Shown here: positions 42,929 to 53,701 of the stretch, piece by piece
How the letters are laid out: each line of letters begins with the position of its first letter
Numbering within the stretch: the first letter of the stretch is position 1
DNA from: Prochlorococcus marinus str. AS9601
GTDB lineage: Bacteria; Cyanobacteriota; Cyanobacteriia; PCC-6307; Cyanobiaceae
Reading direction: 5' to 3'
Assembly: GCF_000015645.1 (NCBI RefSeq)
Contig: NC_008816.1
Coordinates: 1,116,001 to 1,180,000, forward strand
DNA length: 64,000 nucleotides
Program-made: the position numbers and the translations under genes
Notes under the pieces: generated by a model
What the model was told of the DNA's origin: nothing
The model's database searches: none
What the model saw: the letters and a program-made list of their open reading frames with translations, nothing else

Positions 42929-44086
42929 TTAAGAATCTAAAATTTTAAATACTGTATTAGTTGAAATAGAATTATCGTATTTTTGCCTTAAATTGTTGAA
43001 TATATTTTTATTAATATCAAGATATTGATAGTAATTTTCACAAATTTTTTTTATTATCCTACTTACTCCATATGGTTCATAGTCCATAGTTAATTCTCCT
43101 GCAACTCCGTCAATAAACAAAGATGATATACCTCTATTGTGAACTGCCGCAATTGGAATACCAAGGAACCCTGCTTCTAATGCGACTCTTGATAGACCCT
43201 CACCATAAATAGTTGGCAGAACAACAACTTTAGATTGTGCATAATAAGAAATTGGATCGTTTAAATATGGCTTTATATCAAAATTATTTTTTATTAAAAA
43301 AGTCTTTAATTCAATATCAATTTTCTCAATATCTGAAATTGGAGAAACTATTCTAAACTTTAAATCTTTAAATTTTTTATCGTCAAGTAAAAATAAAGCT
43401 GCAGAAATAAATCTAAAGAACCCTTTATCCTCTGAAATTCTTCCAATAAAAGTAATAAACATTTCATCAATTTTTAATGTTTTATCTTTATTAAACAGAT
43501 TTAACTTTTCTCTTTTTTGAATTAAATTATCAGGATTATATTTAGTTGAATCTACACCAGTACCAGGAATAATATTGAGCTTTTTAATAGGAGCAATTTT
43601 GTTTTCTAGTAAATAAGCAAAATCAACATAATTAAGTACAAATATAGCTTTATACTTTTTTTCAAAAATAAATTTATATATCCGTTTCACTATTAATTTC
43701 ACTATCCGCATATAGATCTTTCTAGAAGAAAAGACCCTTCCTAAACCTTCCAAAGTTGCATATTTTTCTACTTTATTAAAAGGATAAAAAGAAGATAAAA
43801 TAATTGGACCTATAGTAAAACTTAATAATTTAACATTCTTACTTATAAATTTCTTTCTATTTAAAAGACTTCTAATATAAAGAGATAAAAATAGTGAGTA
43901 ATTATAGCAAGTTATTTTGTGGGATTTAAAAAACTCTTTAGATAATGATGGACCTTCTCTTAAAAATAAAACCTTTACATTATATTTTTCTTGTATTAAT
44001 TTTTCTATTAATGATTCTTTGAATTTTGATATAAACCATAGTGTATTTGCAAATAAAATAATATCTTCCTTATTATCTAAGCTCAC
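42929..44086 (-). CDS. GT4-like glycosyltransferase, diverged
   Basis: TFIGRISEDKGFFRFISA and GEGLSRVALEAGFLGIPIAAVHNRG place this 385-residue protein in the GT4/GT-B group, though the N-terminal half is diverged and lysine-rich. It probably adds a sugar to the lipid-linked chain. It leads a minus-strand run with three more transferases. Confidence 0.72.
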   Translation of the reverse strand: MSLDNKEDIILFANTLWFISKFKESLIEKLIQEKYNVKVLFLREGPSLSKEFFKSHKITCYNYSLFLSLYIRSLLNRKKFISKNVKLLSFTIGPIILSSFYPFNKVEKYATLEGLGRVFSSRKIYMRIVKLIVKRIYKFIFEKKYKAIFVLNYVDFAYLLENKIAPIKKLNIIPGTGVDSTKYNPDNLIQKREKLNLFNKDKTLKIDEMFITFIGRISEDKGFFRFISAALFLLDDKKFKDLKFRIVSPISDIEKIDIELKTFLIKNNFDIKPYLNDPISYYAQSKVVVLPTIYGEGLSRVALEAGFLGIPIAAVHNRGISSLFIDGVAGELTMDYEPYGVSRIIKKICENYYQYLDINKNIFNNLRQKYDNSISTNTVFKILDS

Positions 44087-44133
44087 TTTTCAGAATATTT
44101 TTAATATTAATAATAATAGTATTTAATAACTTA

Positions 44134-45288
44134 TTAAGATTCTAAAACAATTTTTATTAATTCAAACAAATTTTTAGAGGAATTTTGCCAGCTCCATTTT
44201 TTGATAACTTCTTTTGAATTTGGTCTTAGATCATTTTTCAAATAACATGAAATCTTATTAACATCTTCAGTAATTTCTCGTAAATTAATAATACATGAAT
44301 GCTTGGGCGATATTTCTCTTAAAGCAGGAATATTACTTATTACAATCTTAGCGCCTCTACTTGCAGCTTCAATGACTGGTATACCAAATCCTTCTTCTTT
44401 TGAAATCAAGAAAAATGATTTACAGTTCCTGTAAAGGAAATCTAATGTTAAATCTGAAGGATTTACAATCTCATGAACTAAGGAATTATTTTTAGTAATT
44501 AATTTATTAAGCTTTAAATTCTTATACTTATTTGATCCAGCTAAAATTAAAATAGTATTTTTAGAAAATTTTTTATTAATAGCTTTGACTAGTTTAATTA
44601 AGTAAATAATATTTTTATGGGGTCTTCTATCTCCTACATAGAGAAAGAAATCTTTGTTAATTAACTCTTTAATTTCAACATATTTTTTTTTATCTAAACT
44701 TAACAAGTCTATTCCATTAGAAATAATACTTGCATTTTTAATCTTACTTTTAAAGCTATTTGGGATCCAATTAAATCTATTAATTAATTTTTTTTTCGTG
44801 GCAGATGAGACCACTAATAAATTATCACAAATTAATATCGTTATTAATATTCTAAAATATGCAACTAATCTTTTTAATAGAGATAAGTGCTGAAAATAAT
44901 CTTTTACTTCAATAAATATTAAATCATGAATAGTTGCGATAACTTTTACAAATGGAATAAATGGAGGATCAATATAAGGAGATATGAATAAATTAGGTTT
45001 AATTTCTTTAACTAATAATAAAATATCTAAATCAAATAAAACAAATGGTATTTTCCATTTTAATCCTCTTTTTTGTCTCCAAAATATTTTTTTAAAGTTT
45101 TTTAAATCAGAGGGAAAGTCATCAATAAAATGTTTACTGCATTCTTTAGGAGGAAGTAATAAATAATAAAAATAGTTTTTAGATGAATTTTTGATTAAAT
45201 TTTTAAAAATGTTTACAGTAAACCTAGTTAGACCAGTATGAGGTTCTTCAGCATATCTCATATCAACTATTACTCGATATTTTTTCAT
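44134..45288 (-). CDS. GT4-family glycosyltransferase
   Basis: YVGDRRPHKNIIYLIKLV and EEGFGIPVIEAASRGAKIVISNIPALREISP define a GT4 enzyme of the mannosyltransferase-like subgroup, 384 residues. The gene abuts the next by one base, so these transferase genes are one operon. The acceptor is unknown. Confidence 0.82.
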   Translation of the reverse strand: MKKYRVIVDMRYAEEPHTGLTRFTVNIFKNLIKNSSKNYFYYLLLPPKECSKHFIDDFPSDLKNFKKIFWRQKRGLKWKIPFVLFDLDILLLVKEIKPNLFISPYIDPPFIPFVKVIATIHDLIFIEVKDYFQHLSLLKRLVAYFRILITILICDNLLVVSSATKKKLINRFNWIPNSFKSKIKNASIISNGIDLLSLDKKKYVEIKELINKDFFLYVGDRRPHKNIIYLIKLVKAINKKFSKNTILILAGSNKYKNLKLNKLITKNNSLVHEIVNPSDLTLDFLYRNCKSFFLISKEEGFGIPVIEAASRGAKIVISNIPALREISPKHSCIINLREITEDVNKISCYLKNDLRPNSKEVIKKWSWQNSSKNLFELIKIVLES

Positions 45289-46254
45289 TTAAATATTTTC
45301 AGAAAAATCTTTGTATTTAATAGATAAGATAATTGTCCTAAAACTTGAAAGAAACTTCTTAATAAATAAAAGGGGATTTCCAAAAGAAAACTTAATAAAA
45401 TATTTGATTATTAAAAATGGCCTAAATGAGAAGCAATAATTTTTAAAGTTAATATAATCTTTTGCAAAATTATATTGTCTTTTGTCCAGGTAATTTTTGT
45501 TTTCTTCAAGCAGCAACAATTCATATTTTAATGAATCCTTCTTTTCTTCACCGTATGAAACATATTGATCTAACAATATAGATTCAGTAGAAATCATTGA
45601 AATATTATTAATAGCAGCTTTAACTGCTATATCCAAATCTTCGAATCTTCTTAATTTATGATTAAATCCACCCAATGACCTTAATGTTTTTAATCTAGCA
45701 AATAATACGCAAGTTGCTGTGCTGCCTGGGCTGGCTTTAATTGGGAAGTGACCGCACGATAATAAAGCATAAGAAGTTTTTTTATTAGATATTTTTCTAA
45801 AATCAGCATATATTGATTTAACTAAAATTTTTTTTTCGCTTTTTCTTAAATATCTATTGCAATAACATAAGGGTGATTTCTCAAAATTTATAATATTTAT
45901 ATTAGATTCTTTTTCAAACTCTCTTATTTTACTCAACTGGTTAGAAATACGATTTTTATAGCTAAAATCATCGTCATCAAAAAAAGCTATAAATTCACCA
46001 TTAGATTCATTCAATAAGACATCTCTACAGTAACCGATACCCATATTTTTTTTATTTGAAATAATTCTAAAAGGGAAGGGAGAATTATTTGAAAGATTTA
46101 ATAGGATTTTTATTGTATTATCAGAAGAATAATCATCAACTATTATTATCTCAATATTTACATAGTCCTGATTAAAAGCTGACCTAATTGCCATTTCAAT
46201 TGAATCACTTGAATTAAATGTAGTAAATGCGCATGTAACCAGATTTGTTACCAT
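45289..46254 (-). CDS. GT2-family glycosyltransferase
   Basis: The GT-A fold is shown by VDDYSSDNT near the start and FFDDDDFSYKNR, which supplies the metal-binding DxD. RRFEDLDIAVKAA supplies the catalytic ED region. It is 321 residues with a C-terminal hydrophobic stretch. It probably adds a sugar to the growing lipid-linked glycan. Confidence 0.85.
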   Translation of the reverse strand: MVTNLVTCAFTTFNSSDSIEMAIRSAFNQDYVNIEIIIVDDYSSDNTIKILLNLSNNSPFPFRIISNKKNMGIGYCRDVLLNESNGEFIAFFDDDDFSYKNRISNQLSKIREFEKESNINIINFEKSPLCYCNRYLRKSEKKILVKSIYADFRKISNKKTSYALLSCGHFPIKASPGSTATCVLFARLKTLRSLGGFNHKLRRFEDLDIAVKAAINNISMISTESILLDQYVSYGEEKKDSLKYELLLLEENKNYLDKRQYNFAKDYINFKNYCFSFRPFLIIKYFIKFSFGNPLLFIKKFLSSFRTIILSIKYKDFSENI

Positions 46255-46264
46255 TTTTTACCTT

Positions 46265-47356
46265 TCATAGATTATCGATTAATTTATTCCAAAGTTTCTT
46301 TGGACTCTTAAAATAAAGTTTATAGTATTTTAACTTACTTTCATAACTCATTCTCTTAAGAATATTTTCATTTTCAATTAAGTAAGATAATGCTTTAAAT
46401 AATTTAGAATCATCAACAATTAATCCATTAACATTATGTTCAATAAAGTCACTTAAATTTGCCATTCTGCTAGTAGTTATTATAGGCAACCCAACCCTTA
46501 AAGCTTCAACTAATGCATTTGGATAACCTTCCCATAATGAAGGGAAGCAAAAAATAGATCCTTTTAAAAGAAAATTATCTACATCCTTAATATTTCCGAC
46601 AAGTTTAACTTTATTAGAATCCAAAATATCCTTATATTCATATTCAAATTTAGTTCTTAGTTCCCCTTCACCAGCTATTTTAATTTCGAATGGCTTGGAA
46701 TCTATATTTTTAAATTGATCTAAAATTAAGGAATAATTTTTTTGAGCACATAACCTTCCAAGCATTAAAACTTTTTTAGAATTTAATGCAGGATTTTTAG
46801 ATTTCGGCAAAGGAGGTTTTATGAAATTTGGGATAACCTCAATTTTATTTTTGAATAATTTAGGATATTCATCAACATATGCATCTAACTGAACAGTTAT
46901 TTTATTCGCAAAGATTAAACTTAAAAAACCTAAATTGAATTTGGATAATTTTATATATTTATAATTATTTAAACTATTTCTTTCTGAAACTATATTCTTG
47001 ATAGGAAGAAATAAAGAGGCTAATAATGATCTTGGGAATAAACCATGATGAAAGGTTATTAAATGCGTTACTTTTCGAAATAAAAGTTTTTTTCTGAGAA
47101 AAAAAATTTGCTTTAATCTTCTTAAAATTGGGGCTCCCTGATGAGGGCTTAAACCAATACCACATTTAACCCATTCAATATCTTTAGGAACTTTATAAAA
47201 AGATTCTGCTGATTTGTTGTCATATGTAATAAGAATAACTTTAAAACCGCTATCTGATAAAGATTTTGCTGTTCTTATTATTTGTCTTTCTAACCCACCT
47301 GCCATTTTATCTAGACTCATACAAACAAATGCGAGTATTTTTTTATTTTCCTTCAT
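46265..47356 (-). CDS. GT4-family glycosyltransferase
   Basis: LDKMAGGLERQIIRTAKSL gives the acceptor/donor side, and MLGRLCAQKNYSLIL with SLWEGYPNALVEALRVGLPIITTS the donor-binding side. It resembles PglH/PglJ-like N-acetylgalactosamine transferases, but that is only similarity by eye. It is the first gene of the transferase run (start at 47356). Confidence 0.83.
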   Translation of the reverse strand: MKENKKILAFVCMSLDKMAGGLERQIIRTAKSLSDSGFKVILITYDNKSAESFYKVPKDIEWVKCGIGLSPHQGAPILRRLKQIFFLRKKLLFRKVTHLITFHHGLFPRSLLASLFLPIKNIVSERNSLNNYKYIKLSKFNLGFLSLIFANKITVQLDAYVDEYPKLFKNKIEVIPNFIKPPLPKSKNPALNSKKVLMLGRLCAQKNYSLILDQFKNIDSKPFEIKIAGEGELRTKFEYEYKDILDSNKVKLVGNIKDVDNFLLKGSIFCFPSLWEGYPNALVEALRVGLPIITTSRMANLSDFIEHNVNGLIVDDSKLFKALSYLIENENILKRMSYESKLKYYKLYFKSPKKLWNKLIDNL

Positions 47357-47507
47357 TTATTGATTTTTATTTCTTACGGTTACCAATTCTTTTAATTTGT
47401 AACTCTTCAAAATTCTTACGTAAAATTTTGTTTTATAATATCATAATATTAATATAGAGATTAGAATTTAAAAAGTTTAAAAAAAGATTACTAACTTATA
47501 AAATTAA

Positions 47508-48449
47508 ATGCTTATTACAATAGGTATAACATGCTTTAATGCTGAAGATAAGATTGAGAAAGTTATAAAAAATGCAATCCAACAAACTTGGACAAAAAAA
47601 GAAATTATTATTATTGACGATTGTTCAACTGACGATTCAATTAAAGCTATAAATAAATTCAAGAGTCGAAATAATATACAAATATTTAAGAATAAAAGAA
47701 ATAAGGGAATATCTTTTTGCAGAAATAAAATTGTTAATCAAGCAAAAGGAAGAATTATTTTTTTTATGGATGATGATGACATTTCTGATTTACAAAGAAT
47801 AGATTTACAAATAAAGGAGATTATAAATTCAGGATATCCAAATGAAAAATATATAGCTTGTACAGCCTCAATGGAAAGAGAATATAGATCAGGACATAAA
47901 AGAACTTTAATTGCGATGGGTTCAAAAGGAAGATTACCTAAAGATGACGAGCTGGCAAATTTTTTACTATTTTATGAAAAGAAAAAAGGGGTTGATTATG
48001 GCTTCGGATTACCAACATGCTCTATGGCAATAACTAAAGAATGTTTTGAAAAAGTTGGTCTATTTGATGAGTCTTTGGAAAGAGTTGAAGATATGGATTT
48101 TTCTATAAGGTTATCATTAAATGGCATAATTTTCACATCAGTTAAAAATATTCTCATACATCAAGAGTCATCCTCTAGCAATAATAAAAACTACAAAAAC
48201 TTTTTATCTGAGGTAAAGCTAATAAAAAAATATTCAACTTATTTAAAACAAAATAAACTATTATGGCATGCCTTGCAGTGGCCTTATCTTAGATACTATT
48301 ACTTTAGTAAAAAATTTATCAGAGCATTTGTTGTAATCGTTTTACTTTTTATAGGAAATCCAAGAAGAACTTTCATACATATCTATAAGACTGGGAAATC
48401 AAGACTAATTCTAGATTTGAAAATTTTCTTTAAAAATTTTTCTAGATAA
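47508..48449 (+). CDS. GT2-family glycosyltransferase
   Basis: IIDDCSTDDSIKAI and FMDDDDISDLQRIDLQ give the GT-A nucleotide-sugar and metal-binding motifs; RVEDMDFSIRLSLNG supplies the catalytic ED region. It is 313 residues with a basic C-terminus. It stands on the opposite strand from the transferase run and precedes the WecA-type gene. Confidence 0.85.
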   Translation: MLITIGITCFNAEDKIEKVIKNAIQQTWTKKEIIIIDDCSTDDSIKAINKFKSRNNIQIFKNKRNKGISFCRNKIVNQAKGRIIFFMDDDDISDLQRIDLQIKEIINSGYPNEKYIACTASMEREYRSGHKRTLIAMGSKGRLPKDDELANFLLFYEKKKGVDYGFGLPTCSMAITKECFEKVGLFDESLERVEDMDFSIRLSLNGIIFTSVKNILIHQESSSSNNKNYKNFLSEVKLIKKYSTYLKQNKLLWHALQWPYLRYYYFSKKFIRAFVVIVLLFIGNPRRTFIHIYKTGKSRLILDLKIFFKNFSR

Positions 48450-48535
48450 ATTATGTTTAATTTAAAGCTTTTATAATAACAATTTTGTTTTTTGCATAGT
48501 CTTCATTAGAATGAATTAAATAATCTTAAGGAACA

Positions 48536-49594
48536 TTGATTTTTGCATTCTCAAGATTAGAAACAGTAATATTAATAGCCGCAACTTCTTACTTTCTGAC
48601 GCTTATATCATTACCAATACCAAAAAAAATTGGATTAAAATTAAAACTATTTGATAAACCTTCTTCTAGAAAACAACCTAAAAAAAACCTTGTTCGAATT
48701 GGAGGTATATCTCTAGTAGTAGGATTCGCGATTTCAACTTTTTTGATAAATTTAATAACAGATTTTTCTTTATTTTCAAACGATATTACTTTAAATATAG
48801 TAATCGCATCAATCATCATTTTTTTAATAGGATTATGCGATGATTTATACAATATTTCACCATTTATAAGATTAATCTTACAAGTTTTTATTTCAATTAT
48901 TTTATGGAGTAAAGGTTTAAGAATTGAAAAAATTGATATAGTTTGGCTACAAATTTCAGAAATCTATTTTTCAAATTTATTTAGTGTAATCTTTACATCT
49001 ATTTGGATTGTTGGAATAACAAATGCAATTAATTGGCTTGATGGCCTCGATGGGCTTGCATCCGGGATTGTTGGGTTTGCCTCTTTGGGTTTAAGTACAA
49101 TTACTTTTCAAAATGGACAAATTATTGAGCCCATGTTAGGAGCTGCTGTTTTAGGATCCAGTTTTGGATTTTTAAGATACAATTTTTTCCCTGCTAAAAT
49201 ATTAATGGGCGACGGAGGTTCTAATTTTCTAGGGTTTTTATTAGCTACTATAAGTTTAAAAAGTATTTCTAGTAATGTAAATCCGATAGGTTTATTTGTT
49301 CCGTTACTCCTTCTTGGATTACCAATACTTGATATGGCATATGTGATTTACAGAAGATTAAGAAAAAGAAAGTCCCCTTTTATTGCAGATAGAGAACATA
49401 TCCACCATAGATTAATGAATTCAGGATTAACCGAAATTGGTACAGTTTTAAATTTATATGGTATTTCACAATGGATAACTGTTTTAACTATTACTTTAGC
49501 TTCTCTAAATAATTCATTCTATTTAATATTCTTTATGTTTTCTTCAATACTATTATTCTTGAGTAGTTTCCTAACCAAGTTCATAAATTTTTAA
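48536..49594 (+). CDS. WecA/TagO-type undecaprenyl-phosphate sugar-1-phosphate transferase
   Basis: Ten hydrophobic helices and the family motifs DKPSSRKQPKKNLVRIGG, GLCDDLYN, NAINWLDGLDGLASG, MGDGGSNFLG and DREHIHHRLMNSGL are all present, with a TTG start. It begins lipid-linked glycan synthesis by moving GlcNAc-1-phosphate or a related sugar onto undecaprenyl phosphate. It is the likely initiating enzyme of this region. Confidence 0.92.
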   Translation: MIFAFSRLETVILIAATSYFLTLISLPIPKKIGLKLKLFDKPSSRKQPKKNLVRIGGISLVVGFAISTFLINLITDFSLFSNDITLNIVIASIIIFLIGLCDDLYNISPFIRLILQVFISIILWSKGLRIEKIDIVWLQISEIYFSNLFSVIFTSIWIVGITNAINWLDGLDGLASGIVGFASLGLSTITFQNGQIIEPMLGAAVLGSSFGFLRYNFFPAKILMGDGGSNFLGFLLATISLKSISSNVNPIGLFVPLLLLGLPILDMAYVIYRRLRKRKSPFIADREHIHHRLMNSGLTEIGTVLNLYGISQWITVLTITLASLNNSFYLIFFMFSSILLFLSSFLTKFINF

Positions 49595-49643
49595 TATTTA
49601 ACAATAGAAAAAATTATTAGCCTAAGTTAAGAACTTAAACTTT

Positions 49644-50672
49644 CTATTCATAGAAATCTAAATACCATTTTGAGAATTCTCTAATCCCCTTTTCAAAAGA
49701 TACTTTTGGTTTATAACCTATCCATTTTTGAATTTTTGATATATCAGCGTAGGTAAATTTTACATCTCCTGGCTGAAGAGGCATTAAGTTTATAATTGCC
49801 TTTTTGTTGAAATTTAGCTCAAGCATACTTATAAAATAATCTATTTTTATAGGATTACTATTTCCAATATTGAATATTTGAAAAGGTGCGTTTGAATAAG
49901 ATTTATTTTGATAGTTTGAACTAAAATTTTCGCTTTTTATTGCAGGCTTATAACAGCAACCAAACAAGCCATTTACGATATCATCAATATAGGTGAAGTC
50001 TCTATGTAAATTCCCATAATTAAAAATATTTATTGGTTTAGAATTTAAGATCGCATTAGCAAAAATCATTGGTGCCATATCTGGCCTACCAAAAGGACCA
50101 TATACCGTAAAAAATCTTAATCCTGTAGTTGGTATATCATAAAGGTGACTGTAACTATGAGCCATAAGTTCATTGGACTTTTTTGTTGCTGCATAAAAAC
50201 TTATTGGATGATCAACATTATCATCCTCTACAAATGGAATTTTTTTATTAAGTCCATAAACTGAGCTACTAGATGCAAAAACAAAATTTTTAACTTTATT
50301 TTCTTTGCAGAATTCCAAAATATTAAAGAATCCGATTAAGTTTGAATCTGCATAAGATTTTGGATTATCTAATGAATATCTGACACCTGCTTGAGCTGCA
50401 AGATGAATAACGATGCTAGGGCTATATTTTTCTGTAATAAAATCTAATGATTTCTTATCTTCAATATGGAATTCATGAAAAATCCAATTTGCTTTAAGCT
50501 TTTTTGATTTTTCAGTAATTAATTTTAATCTAGATTTTTTAAGTCTTACATCATAATAATTATTTAAATTATCAACTCCAATAATAGTTTTTTCGTTTTC
50601 TAATAATCTTAAAATTAGAGCAGAACCTATAAATCCTGCAGCCCCAGTTATCAAGATGCGATTATTATTCAA
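49644..50672 (-). CDS. NAD-dependent epimerase, UDP-glucuronate 4-epimerase type
   Basis: ITGAAGFIGSALILRLL (NAD loop) and YAATKKSNELMAH (YxxxK) define an extended SDR. The NPKSYADSNLIGFFNILEFCK and RFFTVYGPFGRPDMA regions match the CapI/LpsL group that converts UDP-GlcA to UDP-GalA. This goes well with ugd at 41399. It is divergent from manC. Confidence 0.85.
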   Translation of the reverse strand: MNNNRILITGAAGFIGSALILRLLENEKTIIGVDNLNNYYDVRLKKSRLKLITEKSKKLKANWIFHEFHIEDKKSLDFITEKYSPSIVIHLAAQAGVRYSLDNPKSYADSNLIGFFNILEFCKENKVKNFVFASSSSVYGLNKKIPFVEDDNVDHPISFYAATKKSNELMAHSYSHLYDIPTTGLRFFTVYGPFGRPDMAPMIFANAILNSKPINIFNYGNLHRDFTYIDDIVNGLFGCCYKPAIKSENFSSNYQNKSYSNAPFQIFNIGNSNPIKIDYFISMLELNFNKKAIINLMPLQPGDVKFTYADISKIQKWIGYKPKVSFEKGIREFSKWYLDFYE

Positions 50673-50740
50673 AAAGGATTCTTTTCTGTTTAAATATTAT
50701 AACTACTTTATTAATATAATAAATAATTATATATATATTT

Positions 50741-52183
50741 ATGAATTCCAAAGTGATCATACCTGTTATTCTTTGTGGGGGATCTGGTTCGAGACTTTGG
50801 CCTTTATCAAGAAAAAGTCTTCCTAAACAATTTTTATCTCTTAATCCAGAAAATAAAAAATCTTTACTTCAGCAAACTTATCAAAGAGTTAAAAATATAA
50901 AAAATTGTTCTGGTCCAATAATTATTTGTAATGAAGAACATAGATTTATTGTCGCAGAACAAATGCGTGAAATAAAAATAAAACCAACAGCGATAATATT
51001 AGAACCTTTCGGAAGAAATACTTGTCCTGCAATTACTTTGGCATGCCTTGAGGCAATTAAATATAGTAAAGATCCTTTTTTATTAATCTTATCTTCTGAC
51101 CATATAGTACAATCTGAAAAAAAATTTCAAGAAGTTATCTCTAAGGGAACAAATTATGCAGAACAAGGACGAATAGTTACATTTGGAATTATCCCAAAAT
51201 CACCACAGACTGGTTTTGGTTATATAGAGTCAGAGTACCCATTCAAAGAAAACTCATTAGATGGGCATAACATAATTAGATTTATAGAGAAGCCAGATTT
51301 AAAAACTGCAAAGAAATTTATTAAAGATAGAAAATTCGTTTGGAATAGCGGTATTTTCTTATTCCAACCAAGTGTGATTTTAAAAGAAATTCAGAAATTC
51401 AATCCTGAAATTATTAAATGCTGCAAAAAATCTCTTTCCAATAAGGAGATTGATCTAGATTTTACAAGAATTAACCAAGAAGAATTTTCAAAATGTCCTA
51501 ATTTATCAATTGACTTTTCAATTATGGAAAAAACGGACTTAGGAACTGTATTGCCTCTAGATGCGGGATGGGATGATATAGGAAGTTGGGAATCTCTTTG
51601 GCAAATATCAAAAAAAGATTCTAAAGGGAATGTATTCCAGGGAAACGTTATCGGAGAAAAAACAGAAAATTGCTATTTGAGAAGTGAAAATAGGTTAATT
51701 GTTGGGTTAGGGATAAAAGATCTAATAACAATCGAGACAAGAGATGCAATACTCGTTGCAGATAAACAAAAATCGCAAGATGTTAAAGATATTGTTAGTT
51801 TATTGAAAAAATCTAATATACCTGAAGGTCTTACACATAAAAAAGTTTATAGGCCTTGGGGAAATTATTTATCATTAGTAGAAGATTCAAAATGGCAAGT
51901 TAAATTAATATCTGTTAATCCCGGAGAAAAACTTTCATTACAAAGACACAAGTTTAGAGCAGAACATTGGGTGGTAGTAGAGGGTGTCGCAAAAGTCGAA
52001 ATTGACAAAAAAGTACTCATCTTAGAGGATAACCAGAGTACCTTTATACCTGTTGGAGCAAAACACAGATTGAGTAATTGCGGTAAAGAAATACTAAATA
52101 TAATTGAGGTGCAAAGTGGTACATACTTAGGAGAAGATGACATAGAACGTTTTGAAGATAATTATGGGAGATTAAATTCTTAA
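50741..52183 (+). CDS. manC: mannose-1-phosphate guanylyltransferase / mannose-6-phosphate isomerase
   Basis: The N-terminal CGGSGSRLWPLSRKSLPKQF is the guanylyltransferase loop, followed by FIEKPD, and the C-terminal RPWGNYLSLVE with HKFRAEHWVVVEGVAKVE is the cupin isomerase domain. At 480 residues both domains are present. It makes GDP-mannose for gmd and fcl, which follow downstream. Confidence 0.95.
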   Translation: MNSKVIIPVILCGGSGSRLWPLSRKSLPKQFLSLNPENKKSLLQQTYQRVKNIKNCSGPIIICNEEHRFIVAEQMREIKIKPTAIILEPFGRNTCPAITLACLEAIKYSKDPFLLILSSDHIVQSEKKFQEVISKGTNYAEQGRIVTFGIIPKSPQTGFGYIESEYPFKENSLDGHNIIRFIEKPDLKTAKKFIKDRKFVWNSGIFLFQPSVILKEIQKFNPEIIKCCKKSLSNKEIDLDFTRINQEEFSKCPNLSIDFSIMEKTDLGTVLPLDAGWDDIGSWESLWQISKKDSKGNVFQGNVIGEKTENCYLRSENRLIVGLGIKDLITIETRDAILVADKQKSQDVKDIVSLLKKSNIPEGLTHKKVYRPWGNYLSLVEDSKWQVKLISVNPGEKLSLQRHKFRAEHWVVVEGVAKVEIDKKVLILEDNQSTFIPVGAKHRLSNCGKEILNIIEVQSGTYLGEDDIERFEDNYGRLNS

Positions 52184-52546
52184 CTTTTTTAAAAAATTTT
52201 TTTAAATGAATTTTAATTTCTTGCTTATATTTGACTAGGCAATTAAGTATAATTTTCAAATAAATTTATGAAATATATCTCACTATTTTTTTTTGAATTT
52301 TAGTTCAAATAACAAAACTGCCAAATATGCTAATTATTTTTTTTATTTTTAATAATATTAATAATGCTTAAAAAAAATAAAATAAATTTAATTATAAAAA
52401 GCTTTATATATATATTTTATAAATTTTAAAAATAATCAAATTATATTAATTAGTAAATTTTTTTACTCACTTTTAAATAGAATAACTTAGAAGTAATTTA
52501 TTTATGTATCCCAAAATTTATATGACAAGTTTCAATAGGATTTAAA
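52184..52546. other. 363-base AT-rich gap with no gene seen
   Basis: No ORF with a start and sensible composition, no tRNA-like fold and no clear hairpin terminator was found. The DNA is extremely AT-rich with short homopolymer runs. It probably carries the promoter of gmd, but no site is convincing. Confidence 0.5.
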
Positions 52547-53689
52547 ATGATAAAGAATCAAAAAGTTGCTCTAATTACTGGTATTACCGGTCAAGATGGC
52601 AGCTATCTTGCGGAATTTTTATTGAATAAAGGTTATATAGTTCATGGAATAAAAAGAAGGTCCAGTAGTTTAAATACTGAGAGAATTGACCATATTTATC
52701 AAGATCCGCATTTAAGTAACCCCTCATTGATATTGCATTACGGAGATTTAACTGATAGTACAAACCTTATAAGAATAATCAAATATGTAAAGCCAGATGA
52801 GATTTACAATCTTGGGGCTCAAAGTCATGTGAGTGTTAGCTTTGAAACTCCAGAATACACAGCTAACTGTGATGCGTTAGGGACCTTAAGAATATTAGAA
52901 GCAATTAGATTATTAAAACTTGAAAAAATTACTAAATTTTATCAAGCTAGTACAAGCGAATTATATGGTTTAGTGCAAGAAACCCCTCAAACTGAGAAAA
53001 CACCTTTTTACCCTAGAAGTCCTTATGGAGTAGCTAAACTTTACTCATATTGGATAACTGTAAATTACAGAGAATCCTATGGAATATTTGCTTGCAATGG
53101 AATTCTTTTTAATCATGAAAGTCCAAGAAGAGGAGAGACATTTGTTACAAGAAAAATAACAAGAGGATTATCTCGAATAGATCAGGGCTTAGAAAATTGT
53201 ATTTATCTTGGTAATCTTGATGCATTAAGAGATTGGGGACATGCTGTTGATTATGTAGAAATGCAGTGGAAGATGTTACAGCAAAAAGACCCAAAAGATT
53301 ATGTAATTTCAACAGGCAGGCAGGAAAGTGTAAGAAGATTTATTCATTTAGCAGCTTTGGCATTGGGGTGGAAAACAAATGCAGAGAATAATGCTATTGT
53401 TTGGGAGGGTTCAGGATTAGATGAAGTAGGAAGAAGAGTTGATACAAATGAAATTATTATAAGGATTGATCCAAAATATTTCAGACCATCAGAAGTTGAA
53501 ACACTCCTTGGAGATTCTTCAAAAGCATATGAAGAACTTAATTGGAAACCAAAAATAAGTTTAGAAGAGCTTATAAAAGAAATGATAAATGCAGATATTG
53601 AGTTAGCAAAAAAAGAAGCTTTTTTATTTAGAAAAGGATTTAACATCCCTAAATCAATTGAAAACCCTCCGAGCATTTTTGAAAAATAA
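52547..53689 (+). CDS. gmd: GDP-mannose 4,6-dehydratase
   Basis: [31 protein letters not shown] and [21 protein letters not shown] contain the NADP loop, and the active-site YxxxK is in [10 protein letters not shown]. The 380-residue length and [21 protein letters not shown] segment are diagnostic. It makes GDP-4-keto-6-deoxymannose, the substrate of fcl 12 bases downstream. Confidence 0.96.
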   Translation: MIKNQKVALITGITGQDGSYLAEFLLNKGYIVHGIKRRSSSLNTERIDHIYQDPHLSNPSLILHYGDLTDSTNLIRIIKYVKPDEIYNLGAQSHVSVSFETPEYTANCDALGTLRILEAIRLLKLEKITKFYQASTSELYGLVQETPQTEKTPFYPRSPYGVAKLYSYWITVNYRESYGIFACNGILFNHESPRRGETFVTRKITRGLSRIDQGLENCIYLGNLDALRDWGHAVDYVEMQWKMLQQKDPKDYVISTGRQESVRRFIHLAALALGWKTNAENNAIVWEGSGLDEVGRRVDTNEIIIRIDPKYFRPSEVETLLGDSSKAYEELNWKPKISLEELIKEMINADIELAKKEAFLFRKGFNIPKSIENPPSIFEK

Positions 53690-53701
53690 ATATACATTAT
53701 A